Shown one piece after another: positions 26,340 to 34,635 of a stretch of 64,000 bases of DNA (position 1 is its first letter; every line of letters begins with the position of its first letter). The notes beneath the pieces were generated by a model. That model searched no databases and was not told where the DNA came from. It was given only the letters and a program-made list of their open reading frames with translations. A program made the translations under genes and the position numbers. The stretch spans positions 1,741,501-1,805,500 of the forward strand of contig NZ_SZWE01000001.1 in assembly GCF_009669325.1 (NCBI RefSeq). Reading direction: 5' to 3'. This DNA is from Roseovarius bejariae. GTDB lineage: Bacteria; Pseudomonadota; Alphaproteobacteria; Rhodobacterales; Rhodobacteraceae.

Positions 26340-27205
26340 GCGGCACCTTGCTTGACGCTTTTTAGCGCCTCTTCGAGGTCTGAAAAACTGGGCCGAATGT
26401 GGGACGGGGTGTTTTGCCGGCCAACCTCGATACAAATATTCGCCGCATGATTATGCAGATTGGCCACCAGCACCTCTCGGATCAACTGGTAGAAGTGGCT
26501 GTCTTCCTCGACCACGGCCTTCACCTTGCCCGCGAAGGGCCCGACCAGACCATAGGCCAGGAACACGCCCAGAAAGGTCCCGACAAGCGCACCGCCGATC
26601 ATCTTGCCCAGGATTTCCGGCGGTTGATCGATCGCCGCCATGGTCTTGATCACCCCCAGAACGGCGGCCACGATGCCCAGCGCCGGAAGGCCATCGGCCA
26701 TGGTCTGAAGCGCATGACTGGAATGCATGGAATGATGCAGCGTCGCCTCCATGCGCTTTTCCAGCACCTCCTCCACCTGATGCGGATCGTCATAGTTCAT
26801 CGAAGCCGAGCGCATCGTATCGCTGATCAAGGCCACCGCCTCTTTGTCGGTCAGGATCTTCGGGTATTTCGAGAAGATCGACGACTCCTCGGGGCTCTCG
26901 ATGTGTTCTTCGATGGCCACCGGGTTCTGACGTGCCAGCCGGATCAACTCGAACAGAAGACACAGCAGATCGCGGTAGTCATCTGGCTTCCATTTCGGGC
27001 CCTTGAAGACCTTGCCGATGTCCTTGGCGGTGTGTTTGACCCCCGACATGTCATTGCTGACCAGAAAGGCCCCAACGGCCGCACCACCGATCATCATCAA
27101 CTCGAACGGCAAAGACTTGAGGATAATGCCCAGCTTCCCCCCGGCTGCCAGGTAGCCGCCAAAAACCATGGCGAAGATCACGAGAATACCGACTATACCA
27201 AGCAT
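26336..27205 (-). CDS. motA: flagellar stator protein MotA
   Basis: Proton-channel stator subunit of 289 residues with four membrane helices. The cytoplasmic loop has the charged residues that contact the rotor: Arg89 in LFELIRLARQNPVAIEEHIE and Glu99/Glu100. Pro174 lies in ADGLPALGIVAAVLGVIKTM, the conserved proline needed for torque. The N-terminus MLGIVGILVIFAMVFGGYLA is typical. Its partner motB is 10 kb away in a different operon, an arrangement seen in Rhodobacterales. The stop overlaps the next gene. Confidence 0.95.
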   Translation of the reverse strand: MLGIVGILVIFAMVFGGYLAAGGKLGIILKSLPFELMMIGGAAVGAFLVSNDMSGVKHTAKDIGKVFKGPKWKPDDYRDLLCLLFELIRLARQNPVAIEEHIESPEESSIFSKYPKILTDKEAVALISDTMRSASMNYDDPHQVEEVLEKRMEATLHHSMHSSHALQTMADGLPALGIVAAVLGVIKTMAAIDQPPEILGKMIGGALVGTFLGVFLAYGLVGPFAGKVKAVVEEDSHFYQLIREVLVANLHNHAANICIEVGRQNTPSHIRPSFSDLEEALKSVKQGAA

Positions 27206-27256
27206 GTTTTACTCCAGCCATTGCAGGGGGCAATCACGGCGCGCGCCGATTGCGCG

Positions 27257-27847
27257 TTATTCCTTCGGGACATTGGCGTGTCGCCCGGCAAGAACCACAC
27301 TGAAACTATGCGCGGCTTGCGGCGTCAGGCCCGCCATGATCGCGGCGGCGGCTTCGGGGCGCATCCGGCCAAGGAAACCGGCGGCAAAATTCGGGTCCAT
27401 TTCCTCGAACAGCGCGGCGGCCTGTTTGGGCTTCATGCTTTCATAGACCTTGGTCAGACGGCCCAGATCGGTCTCCGAGGCGCTTTCGGCCATGGCCATT
27501 GTCTCTCGCAGGCTCTGTTCCGCCTCCAGAAGCTCCCGTAGTTTCTTATCGGTCTCCCGCTTTGCCACGGAAAGCGCCTGCATCCTGTCAGCAAGGGTCG
27601 TTTCCCGCTGTTTCAGGGTCTTTTCACGGTTCTGAATCGCCTTGAGGACTCGCCGAATATCCTCGGGTGTTTCGCAAGCCTGCGGCCCTTTTTCGGCAAG
27701 CGGGCTCACCTCGACACCCTCTTTGGCCAGGGCAAGGGCCTGCCCGGCCCCATCGCTCACCCGAAACCCGGCCGAGAGCAAAAGAAGGCTGGCGATTACC
27801 ACAAGGGCACCCCGGCCCGGTTGACGGCGGCGGGTCTTGGGTTTCAT
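27257..27847 (-). CDS. motE: MotE-like periplasmic protein with MgtE_N-like domain
   Basis: A 196-residue protein with an N-terminal membrane anchor or signal (ALVVIASLLLLSAGFRV), a coiled coil (LKQRETTLADRMQALSVAKR and on through LRELLEAEQSLRET) and a C-terminal MgtE_N-like helical domain: LTKVYESMKPKQAAALFEEM, then PNFAAGFLGRMRPEAAAAIM. This matches MotE of Sinorhizobium, a chaperone-like protein needed for motor assembly. It overlaps the upstream gene by four bases and leads into motA. Confidence 0.82.
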   Translation of the reverse strand: MKPKTRRRQPGRGALVVIASLLLLSAGFRVSDGAGQALALAKEGVEVSPLAEKGPQACETPEDIRRVLKAIQNREKTLKQRETTLADRMQALSVAKRETDKKLRELLEAEQSLRETMAMAESASETDLGRLTKVYESMKPKQAAALFEEMDPNFAAGFLGRMRPEAAAAIMAGLTPQAAHSFSVVLAGRHANVPKE

Positions 27848-28203
27848 TGCGCCACCTCGCTCTCACTGTCTTGATGGCGCTTGAAAACCGGCCCTTCCGG
27901 GGCCTTTGGCGGCGTGGCCGCAGGTAAGTCGTGCATCGAGGCGACCATAAGCTCCAGTCGTTTCGCCACGGCTTCCGCCCGGTCCGTCAAACCTTCCAAC
28001 GAGTCGGTCGAACTGCTGGCCGTGCTTTGCGCGGCGTCCAGTGTCTTGGCAAGGTCATCGACCTGTGCAGACAGAACAGCCACCGCCCCGCCAACCCCGT
28101 TTTCAAGGTCATTGAACCGGCGCAATCGACGGGCCAGCACGAAACAATAAAACCCCGCGCCCAGCGCCCCCGCGACAAGCAGTATATCGGCAATCAGTTC
28201 CAT
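27844..28203 (-). CDS. membrane-anchored coiled-coil protein between fliL and motE, unknown function
   Basis: A 119-residue protein with one N-terminal membrane helix (ILLVAGALGAGFYCFVLARR), a helical stretch (LSAQVDDLAKTLDAAQSTAS and DRAEAVAKRLELMVASMH) and a Pro-rich acidic tail. The orientation (short N-terminus outside, coiled coil inside) is not certain. Ten bases after fliL and overlapping motE by ATGA, it belongs to the stator operon. I do not recognise its family; a motor assembly or stator-support role is inferred from position alone. Confidence 0.72.
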   Translation of the reverse strand: MELIADILLVAGALGAGFYCFVLARRLRRFNDLENGVGGAVAVLSAQVDDLAKTLDAAQSTASSSTDSLEGLTDRAEAVAKRLELMVASMHDLPAATPPKAPEGPVFKRHQDSESEVAQ

Positions 28204-28212
28204 TCCCTTACC

Positions 28213-28704
28213 TCAATTCAATACGAATTCCATGATCAGCAGGTCCTTGACCCGGTCGCCCCCGGTCACGATCTGCACCCGGCGCAGCATCTGCGCCCGA
28301 AGACGAATCAGGGCCGCTCCCGCCTCGAGGTCCTCCGGCTCCAGCGCCCGCAGGTAGCTGTTGAGCACATCGACAACCCGCGGCATCAGCTTGGTCACCT
28401 CCGCCTTGTGGGGCGTTCCAACCTCAAGCTGGGCCTGAAACCGCAGATGCCGCGCGCGCCCCGAGTTCAAGGAAATCACCATCGGATCAACGGGCACAAA
28501 GGCCACATCGGGCATGTCCTTCACTTTTTCGGGGCTCTCTTCCCCGGCCACGTGCTTGTCCTCGTCCGGGGCGAGAATCAGGCCCGAGTAAACCGCGAAG
28601 AACCCGCCACCGCCGCCCAGAAGCGCCAGCACCAAACCAATGATAAGAGGCAGTTTCGACGCCTTTTTCGGTGTCTCTTCTTCCGTGTTTTCCGTCTCGG
28701 CCAT
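28213..28704 (-). CDS. fliL: flagellar basal-body-associated protein FliL (second, canonical paralogue)
   Basis: A 163-residue single-pass protein with membrane helix LPLIIGLVLALLGGGGGFFA and a periplasmic domain with VAFVPVDPMVISLNSGRARH, LRFQAQLEVGTPHKAEVTKL and RVKDLLIMEFVLN. This matches canonical FliL, which encircles stator units. The ATG at 28704 has AGGTGAG just upstream. It is the first gene of the fliL-(coiled coil)-motE-motA-periplasmic protein operon and divergent from fliF. Confidence 0.9.
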   Translation of the reverse strand: MAETENTEEETPKKASKLPLIIGLVLALLGGGGGFFAVYSGLILAPDEDKHVAGEESPEKVKDMPDVAFVPVDPMVISLNSGRARHLRFQAQLEVGTPHKAEVTKLMPRVVDVLNSYLRALEPEDLEAGAALIRLRAQMLRRVQIVTGGDRVKDLLIMEFVLN

Positions 28705-28751
28705 CTTTCTCACCTGCGAGTCGCCTTTGACGCACTATAGGCACGCAGGAA

Positions 28752-28766
28752 CTAACCGATTGTTAA
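28752..28766. promoter_or_regulatory. CtrA-like box between fliL and fliF
   Basis: CTAA, seven bases, then TTAA (TTAA-N7-TTAG on the other strand), a seven-of-eight match to the CtrA consensus. It sits 16 bases before fliF and 48 bases before fliL, so it could control either transcript. Confidence 0.5.
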
Positions 28767-28782
28767 GCCAGATCAGCGAAAG

Positions 28783-30453
28783 ATGACCTCAGCGAACGGC
28801 AGAAGCCGGGGATCAGGAGGCAAAGAATTGCAGCAGATAATTGACGTCTGGAATGCGCTGGAAGCACGGCGGCGGGTGATTGTTCTTGTGGCAACGGCGG
28901 CGGTCTTTGCCGCCGTTCTGGGCCTTGCCCGCATGGCCTCGTCGCCCAGTATGACACTACTTTACGCGGGTCTGGAAAGTGGTGCCGCGGGCGATGTCGT
29001 GGCCGCCCTGGAACAACGCGGCGTGGCCTATGATGTGCGTGGCGGCGCGATCTTCGTCGAATCGGGACGCCGCGATGAATTGCGCATGACACTGGCCAGC
29101 GAAGGCCTGCCCGCAACCTCGACCAAGGGGTATGAGTTGCTTGATTCGATGTCGGGCTTCGGCACCACGTCGCAGATGTTCGATGCCGCCTATTGGCGCG
29201 CGAAAGAAGGCGAACTGGCCCGCACCATACAGGCACACCCGGCGATCACAGGCGCGCGGGTGCATATCGCCAGCACGGGGTCCAACCCCTTTCAACGCGA
29301 TGTTGAACCCTCGGCCTCGGTGATGATCAACACGGCCTCGGGCGGGCTGACAGCCCAACACGCCCGCGCGCTGCGCTATCTTGTGGCCTCCGCCGTCACC
29401 GGCCTTGCGCCCGAGGGTGTTTCGATCATCGACAGCACCGGGGGGTTGATCGGCGTGGCCGACGATGCACCCGCCAATACCGCCGATGACCGGGCCGAAG
29501 CGATGCGCAATCGCGTTCAGCGCCTGCTTGAAGCGCGCGTCGGCCCGGGTAATGCGGTGGTCGAGTTGAGCCTCGATACCGTCACCCGTACCGAATCGAT
29601 GCGCGAACGCCGGATTGATCCAGAAAGTCGCGTCGCCATCAGCACCGATTCCGAGGAGCGCACCAACACCGCCTCGGATCAGGGCGGCGGCGATGTGACC
29701 GTGGCCTCGAACCTGCCCGATGGCGAGGCCGGCGGTGGCGACAGTTCCTCCAGCCAAAGCAGTGAAACCCGTGAGCGAGTGAATTACGAGGTCTCCGAAA
29801 CCGAACGCGAAATCACCGTTGCTCCCGGCGCGATCAAGCGGCTGACAGTTGCCGTGCTGGTCAATGGAACCATGACAACCAACGCTGACGGCACCGAGGT
29901 CTTCACCCCCCGCCCCGAGGACGAGATGAGCGCCCTGCGCGAACTGGTCGCCTCTGCCGTGGGCTTCGACGAGGCGCGCGGCGATGTGATCACCCTCAAG
30001 ACCATGCAGTTCGAAACCGTCCTGCCCAGTGGCACCAGTGCCGACCCTTCCTTCATGGCCGGTCTTGGACTTGACCTGATGTCGATCATTCAGACCGCTG
30101 TTCTGGGGTTGGTTGCGCTGGTTTTGGGCCTGTTCGTGGTCCGTCCGGTGCTCATGCGACCCAGTTCTCAACCGGCCGCCCTTTCGCCCCCGGATACTTC
30201 CGAAACGCCCTCCGGGGATGATCCCGCGCGCGTTCTGACCGGCGAAATCGACGATGGCCGCAGCGATCCCGCTGCCATGTCCCTTGTCACCGGGCCCGAC
30301 GCCACGACCGAACCCGAAGAGGCCGGGATACCCGCCCTCACCCGCAATGGCGAGGACCCTGCCGAACGCCTGCGCAACCTGATCGGAAAGCGGCAGCAGG
30401 AGACCGTCGAAATCCTGCGCAACTGGCTTGAAGGAGAGGAGGAGAACGCCTGA
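28783..30453 (+). CDS. fliF: flagellar MS-ring protein FliF
   Basis: Forms the inner-membrane MS ring on which the motor is built. The 556-residue protein has two membrane helices (IVLVATAAVFAAVLGLARM near residue 32 and IIQTAVLGLVALVLGLFVV near 430). Ring-building segments include LYAGLESGAAGDVVAALEQR, YWRAKEGELARTIQAHPAIT and VHIASTGSNPFQRDVEPSAS. The conserved NYEVSETEREITVAPGAIK lies before the second helix. The C-terminal tail binds FliG, although fliG itself is not in this window. The stop overlaps the next start by one base. Confidence 0.95.
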   Translation: MTSANGRSRGSGGKELQQIIDVWNALEARRRVIVLVATAAVFAAVLGLARMASSPSMTLLYAGLESGAAGDVVAALEQRGVAYDVRGGAIFVESGRRDELRMTLASEGLPATSTKGYELLDSMSGFGTTSQMFDAAYWRAKEGELARTIQAHPAITGARVHIASTGSNPFQRDVEPSASVMINTASGGLTAQHARALRYLVASAVTGLAPEGVSIIDSTGGLIGVADDAPANTADDRAEAMRNRVQRLLEARVGPGNAVVELSLDTVTRTESMRERRIDPESRVAISTDSEERTNTASDQGGGDVTVASNLPDGEAGGGDSSSSQSSETRERVNYEVSETEREITVAPGAIKRLTVAVLVNGTMTTNADGTEVFTPRPEDEMSALRELVASAVGFDEARGDVITLKTMQFETVLPSGTSADPSFMAGLGLDLMSIIQTAVLGLVALVLGLFVVRPVLMRPSSQPAALSPPDTSETPSGDDPARVLTGEIDDGRSDPAAMSLVTGPDATTEPEEAGIPALTRNGEDPAERLRNLIGKRQQETVEILRNWLEGEEENA

Positions 30454-31049
30454 TGACCATCTCGCATTTGCTTGAGGATTTCAGCGCCCTCACCGACGGC
30501 GAGCCGGTGGCGATCACCGATGTCGCGCTCGAAGAAGAAAAGCTGGCCGCCTTTGAAAAAGGCTATCAGGCCGGGTGGGACGATTCCACCAAGGCCGCCT
30601 CGGACGAATCCGGCCATATCTCGGCCGAGTTTGCCCAAACCCTACAGGACTTGTCCTTTACCCTACACGAGGCACAGGCCGCCGCGCTCAGATCGCTCAA
30701 GCCCCTGCTTGACCAGATGGTCGAGGCGGTTCTTCCAAAACTGGCACAAGACAGCCTTGGCGAGAGGGTCCGCGAAATCCTCGACGATTTTCTTGACCGA
30801 CAAGAGCCTGCGCCGGTCTCGATCCTGGCCGCGCCGGAAACCGCCCCCGCTCTCGAAGCGCTGATCGAGGGGCAGGATCCCCTGCCCGTCACCGTCACCG
30901 CCGAGCCCACGATGACCGAAGGGCAGCTGCGCCTGCACTTCGGTTCGGCCGAGCGCGAGATCGATACCAAGGCTGTGCTCGCCGATATCTCCAAGGCGAT
31001 CGAGGCCTATTACGCCGACACCCTGAACGACATGAAGGATACCGCCTGA
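30453..31049 (+). CDS. fliH: FliH-like export ATPase regulator
   Basis: A 198-residue soluble helical protein with FEKGYQAGWDDSTKAASDE (the FliH-like GYxxG feature), a long central helix region and a C-terminal domain TEGQLRLHFGSAEREIDTKA. FliH is the stator of the FliI ATPase and is poorly conserved. Position between fliF and fliN, one-base overlaps on both sides, and the architecture support the call. Confidence 0.78.
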   Translation: MTISHLLEDFSALTDGEPVAITDVALEEEKLAAFEKGYQAGWDDSTKAASDESGHISAEFAQTLQDLSFTLHEAQAAALRSLKPLLDQMVEAVLPKLAQDSLGERVREILDDFLDRQEPAPVSILAAPETAPALEALIEGQDPLPVTVTAEPTMTEGQLRLHFGSAEREIDTKAVLADISKAIEAYYADTLNDMKDTA

Positions 31050-31348
31050 TGACTGATGCCCCCGCTACCGACACCCCCCAGCAGGCCGAGTTGAAAAACC
31101 CCTTTTCCTCGGTGCCCATCGAAATCACAATCTCGGTGGGCAAGGCCCGCCCGCTGATCCGCGAATTGCTGACTCTCAAGCGTGACGCGGTATTGCCCCT
31201 CGACAAGCGTGTCGACGACGCAGTGGAGCTATACGTGGGCGAACGCCTGATCGCCCGCGGGGAACTCGAGGAAATGGAAGGCGATCACGCCGGACAACTG
31301 GCCGTGCGCCTGACCGAGGTCGCCGACCTGCAAGACGGGCTGGGGTAA
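31049..31348 (+). CDS. fliN: flagellar motor switch protein FliN
   Basis: C-ring component of 99 residues with one SpoA domain: VPIEITISVGKARPLIRELL, LPLDKRVDDAVELYVGERLI and ARGELEEMEGDHAGQLAVRL. It begins one base before the fliH-like stop ends and is followed after seven bases by fliP. FliM and FliG, the other switch proteins, are not encoded in this window. Confidence 0.92.
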   Translation: MTDAPATDTPQQAELKNPFSSVPIEITISVGKARPLIRELLTLKRDAVLPLDKRVDDAVELYVGERLIARGELEEMEGDHAGQLAVRLTEVADLQDGLG

Positions 31349-31355
31349 ACACTCC

Positions 31356-32093
31356 ATGCCCCTTCGCCCCCTTCTCACGGCGCTGCCCCTCGTGGCGGTC
31401 TTGATTCTGGCCACCCCGGCGCAGGCCCAGGACATCGCTATTTCGCTTGGGCAGGATGGCTCGATCAGCGCCCGCACAATCCAACTGATCCTGCTGATCA
31501 CCGTGCTCAGCCTCGCACCGGGGCTGGCGATCATGATCACCTGCTTTCCCTTCATCGTCACGGTCCTGTCGATCCTGAGGCAGGGGATCGGGCTACAACA
31601 ATCGCCGCCCAACATGCTGATCGTCAGCCTCGCGTTGTTTCTTACCTATTACGTCATGGAGCCGGTCTTTTCCGAAGCCTGGGCAAACGGCATCGGCCCC
31701 CTGCTTGACGAGGCGATCGAGGTGGAAGAGGCCGCGCAACTGGCCCTCGCGCCCTTCCGCGAGTTCATGGCAGGCCGCGTTGATGGCGCGACCTTCGCCA
31801 GCATGGCCAACCTGCGCCCCGACACCGCGGGTCTCGCGGCAAGCCCCGAGGCCCCGCTTTCGGTTCTGGTGCCCAGCTTCATGCTCTCGGAAATTGCCCG
31901 CGCGTTCCAGATCGGCTTCCTTGTCTTCCTGCCCTTCCTGATCATCGACCTTGTCGTTGCCGCCATCCTGATGTCCATGGGCATGATGATGGTGCCCCCG
32001 GCCATCGTCTCCCTGCCCTTCAAACTGGCCTTCTTCGTCATCGCCGATGGCTGGACCCTGATCGCCGAAAGCCTTGTTCGCGGATATTTTTAG
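31356..32093 (+). CDS. fliP: flagellar export gate protein FliP
   Basis: Core export gate protein with a cleavable signal peptide (VAVLILATPAQAQ). It has the family hallmarks ITCFPFIVTVLSILRQGIGL, QSPPNMLIVSLALFLTYYVM and LVPSFMLSEIARAFQIGFLV, then IIDLVVAAILMSMGMMMVPP. The 245-residue length is normal. It is the last gene of fliF-fliH-fliN-fliP. Confidence 0.96.
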   Translation: MPLRPLLTALPLVAVLILATPAQAQDIAISLGQDGSISARTIQLILLITVLSLAPGLAIMITCFPFIVTVLSILRQGIGLQQSPPNMLIVSLALFLTYYVMEPVFSEAWANGIGPLLDEAIEVEEAAQLALAPFREFMAGRVDGATFASMANLRPDTAGLAASPEAPLSVLVPSFMLSEIARAFQIGFLVFLPFLIIDLVVAAILMSMGMMMVPPAIVSLPFKLAFFVIADGWTLIAESLVRGYF

Positions 32094-32128
32094 ACTCTGA
32101 TACACCTTGGAATGATGAAAGTTCAGAC

Positions 32129-32147
32129 CGCCGCATGCCTTGCGGCG
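32129..32147. terminator. hairpin downstream of fliP
   Basis: CGCCGCA, a five-base loop and TGCGGCG form a perfect seven-pair stem 35 bases after the fliP stop, without a strong T run. The rest of the 32094-32497 interval holds only one doubtful short frame on the minus strand. Confidence 0.45.
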
Positions 32148-32189
32148 CGCCGTCGTGATGGATAACCCACAAGGGAAGGACCGCGCAGT

Positions 32190-32501
32190 TTACCCGATCA
32201 TCATCCACTGGATCGTGCCAAAGTGATGACGAGATTCCGGATCCATCCCCCGCATCATCAGATCCCCGATCACGCCCGGGGCACAGGGGCTCAGGTTACG
32301 CCCATCCGCCACTGACCGGTGTCCACGATTCCACCGGCAAGTGCATTGCTTCAGATTCTTGAGCAACGCCTCGGGCAATAACCTGACACCACCAAGGCCA
32401 GGCGGGGGAATGTGCACACCGCACATTCGCAACGATTTCGTCTCTGTTACTCTGTGAAAGCTGCCACTGAGCATAAAAGTCAGTCCCAACGCCATCGTCA
32501 C
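32190..32501 (-). CDS. doubtful short gene downstream of flgI
   Basis: A 103-codon frame whose GTG overlaps the flgI stop as GTGA, the same coupling used through this locus. The product has no recognisable domain; it has four cysteines (CGVH, CTCRW, SPCAPG) and ends HHFGTIQWMMIG. Codon choice is only moderately GC3-rich. It could be a small real gene, a decayed fragment or chance. It is recorded because the junction is regular and the interval is otherwise empty. Confidence 0.25.
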   Translation of the reverse strand: MTMALGLTFMLSGSFHRVTETKSLRMCGVHIPPPGLGGVRLLPEALLKNLKQCTCRWNRGHRSVADGRNLSPCAPGVIGDLMMRGMDPESRHHFGTIQWMMIG

Positions 32502-33628
32502 CGCACAACGAATTCCGCGTGCAATGCCCCGGCGGCCTTGATGCTTTTGAGGATGTCGATCATGTCGCGCGGGGCCACGCCCAGCGCGTTGAGCCCGGCA
32601 ATCACCTCTGACAAGGAAGTGCCCGGGGCCACCTCTGCAAGGCCGATGCCTTCTTCCTCGGTCAGGTCAGCCGTGGTGCGTGGGACCACCACGGTTTCCC
32701 CCTCGGCAAAGGGGTTGGGTTGCACCACCACGGGCGCTTCCTGCACCCGCAGGGTCAGGTTGCCCTGGCTCACCGCAACGCGGCTGATCCGCACATCCTG
32801 CCCCATGACAATGGTGCCCGAACGTTGATCGACCACCACCCGCGCCTTGCGTTCAGGCTCGACCATGATGTTCTCGATCCGGCCCAGCATATGCGCAGGC
32901 GATCGCGCCCCGGTCGAAGCCACATCAAGCCGCACGGTGCCGGAATCCAGCATCAGGGCGACATGCTTGCCGAAACTCCGGTTGATGGCGGTTTCGATCC
33001 GCGCGGCAGTCGTGAAATCCGGCTCCCGCAGGGCCAGCCGCAGGGTCTCCAACGATGACAGCTCGAAATCGATCTCGCGCTCGACCCGCGCGCCCGAGGG
33101 AATCACACCCGAGGTCGGAACCCCCTGCACCACCTCGGCCGCGGCACCCTCGGCCGCCGCGCCACCGGCAATGATCGTCCCCTGCGCCACGGCATAAATC
33201 TGTCCGTCCGCCGCGTTCAAAGGTGTCATCACCAGGGTCCCGCCCAGAAGACTGCTGGAATCGCCGATGGCCGAGACCGTGACGTCGATCTTGCTGCCGG
33301 CCCGGGAAAAGGATGGCATGCTGGCGGTCACCAGAACCGCCGCCACGTTCTTGGGGCGAAACTGTTCGCCGGTCACGTTGACGCCCAGCCGTTCGAGGAT
33401 ATTGGTCATGATCTCTTCGGTGAAGGGCGCATTGCGCAATCCGTCCCCGGTGCCATTCAGGCCCACCACAAGACCATACCCCACAAGGTCATTGCCCCGG
33501 ACCCCATCGAATTCCACCAGATCCTTCAGGCGGATCGGCGCGGCATGGGTGCCCCCCGAGGCAAGAATCACGGCAACAAGGGTGGCAAACCCCGCGATGG
33601 TGGTCAGTAAACGGCGCAAGTGGGTCAT
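32498..33628 (-). CDS. flgI: flagellar P-ring protein FlgI
   Basis: Forms the periplasmic P ring around the rod. A signal peptide (TIAGFATLVAVILASGGTHA) is followed by the family start RLKDLVEFDGVRGNDLVGYG, then LVVGLNGTGDGLRNAPFTEE and PGTSLSEVIAGLNALGVAPR near the C-terminus. The 376-residue length is standard. The start overlaps the flgL stop by ATGA, placing the ring gene in the flgE-flgK-flgL operon. Confidence 0.96.
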   Translation of the reverse strand: MTHLRRLLTTIAGFATLVAVILASGGTHAAPIRLKDLVEFDGVRGNDLVGYGLVVGLNGTGDGLRNAPFTEEIMTNILERLGVNVTGEQFRPKNVAAVLVTASMPSFSRAGSKIDVTVSAIGDSSSLLGGTLVMTPLNAADGQIYAVAQGTIIAGGAAAEGAAAEVVQGVPTSGVIPSGARVEREIDFELSSLETLRLALREPDFTTAARIETAINRSFGKHVALMLDSGTVRLDVASTGARSPAHMLGRIENIMVEPERKARVVVDQRSGTIVMGQDVRISRVAVSQGNLTLRVQEAPVVVQPNPFAEGETVVVPRTTADLTEEEGIGLAEVAPGTSLSEVIAGLNALGVAPRDMIDILKSIKAAGALHAEFVVR

Positions 33629-34632
33629 GACAGGAAGTTCACCAGGTTGAGGCGCGAGGATCGCGCGGTAATCGTGTAGAGCGTCTCAAGCTGAAGCTGC
33701 ACCGCCTCAAGCTCGCTTGCCGAGGTAAAAGGGTCGATCGCGGTCAGGGTGTTCCGCGCGACCTCAAGCCCCGAGATTTCGCTGGCGATCCGGCTGGAGG
33801 CCTGTTCGATACGATGTTCGGCGTGGTCCAGATCGGCACGCAGAACGGCCATTTTACCCTGCGCGCTCAACAACCCCTCACCGGCACGGGCCAAGAGGGC
33901 CTGCCGGTCCGTGGCGGTCAAACCCAGGCCCTGATCCCCCGCCATGACCGCCAGAACCGTGTTTTGCAGCACATCACGCAAGGCGGCGGAGTCCGCCCGG
34001 ATATCCAACGTCACGGCCTCCCCCGCTCCAAGCGGAATGGCCCCCAAGGGCGCATCGCCACCCTGATATATCAGGTTTTCGAAATCACCACCCGGGGCAA
34101 AGAAGCCAGCCACGGCAGCCTCGACACTGGCGGCATCGCTCGCCCCGCCCAGTGCCGTCTGCACGGCCGAAACGAGGGTCCCGGCCTGTGCGAGGGGCTG
34201 TACCGACACCTCCGAACCCGCGAACAATGCGCGCCCCGCCGCGCGGGTCGACAGGCTGCTGACAACGGCATCAAGTGCCGCGCGGGCCTGTCCGGCCATG
34301 ATAGGGGCCTCGACAGGTCCCGCTGTGGTCTTGGCCAGGACAAGGCCATTGGCAAGGTCGCCTGTCTCGGCCTCGACACGCCCCAGCGCGGCCTGCATGG
34401 CACTGGCCATCACGCCTGCCTCGGCAGCAGCCGTTTTGTAACTCTGGTTCAGGGTCAGGCTTTGTTCGATATCCGCCAGCCCCGCCATCTGTGCCGACAG
34501 GTGCCGCACCGGGTCGGCGGTTCGCCCGGTCGAAACCTCCTGTGTCAGGCGCGCCATCTGGGTTTTCAATTCCGCGTTCTGACGGCGCAGCATGACACCG
34601 CGGGCCAGATCACCAATGGTTTGCAGGCTCAT
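33625..34632 (-). CDS. flgL: flagellar hook-filament junction protein FlgL
   Basis: Flagellin-like junction protein of 335 residues. The N-terminal helix has LARGVMLRRQNAELKTQMAR and LTQEVSTGRTADPVRHLSAQ, and the C-terminal helix has EAVQLQLETLYTITARSSRL then NLVNFLS. The middle carries a short variable domain. It is three bases after flgK, its junction partner, and should be a client of the FlgN-like chaperone at 10226. Confidence 0.88.
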   Translation of the reverse strand: MSLQTIGDLARGVMLRRQNAELKTQMARLTQEVSTGRTADPVRHLSAQMAGLADIEQSLTLNQSYKTAAAEAGVMASAMQAALGRVEAETGDLANGLVLAKTTAGPVEAPIMAGQARAALDAVVSSLSTRAAGRALFAGSEVSVQPLAQAGTLVSAVQTALGGASDAASVEAAVAGFFAPGGDFENLIYQGGDAPLGAIPLGAGEAVTLDIRADSAALRDVLQNTVLAVMAGDQGLGLTATDRQALLARAGEGLLSAQGKMAVLRADLDHAEHRIEQASSRIASEISGLEVARNTLTAIDPFTSASELEAVQLQLETLYTITARSSRLNLVNFLS

Positions 34633-34635
34633 GTC

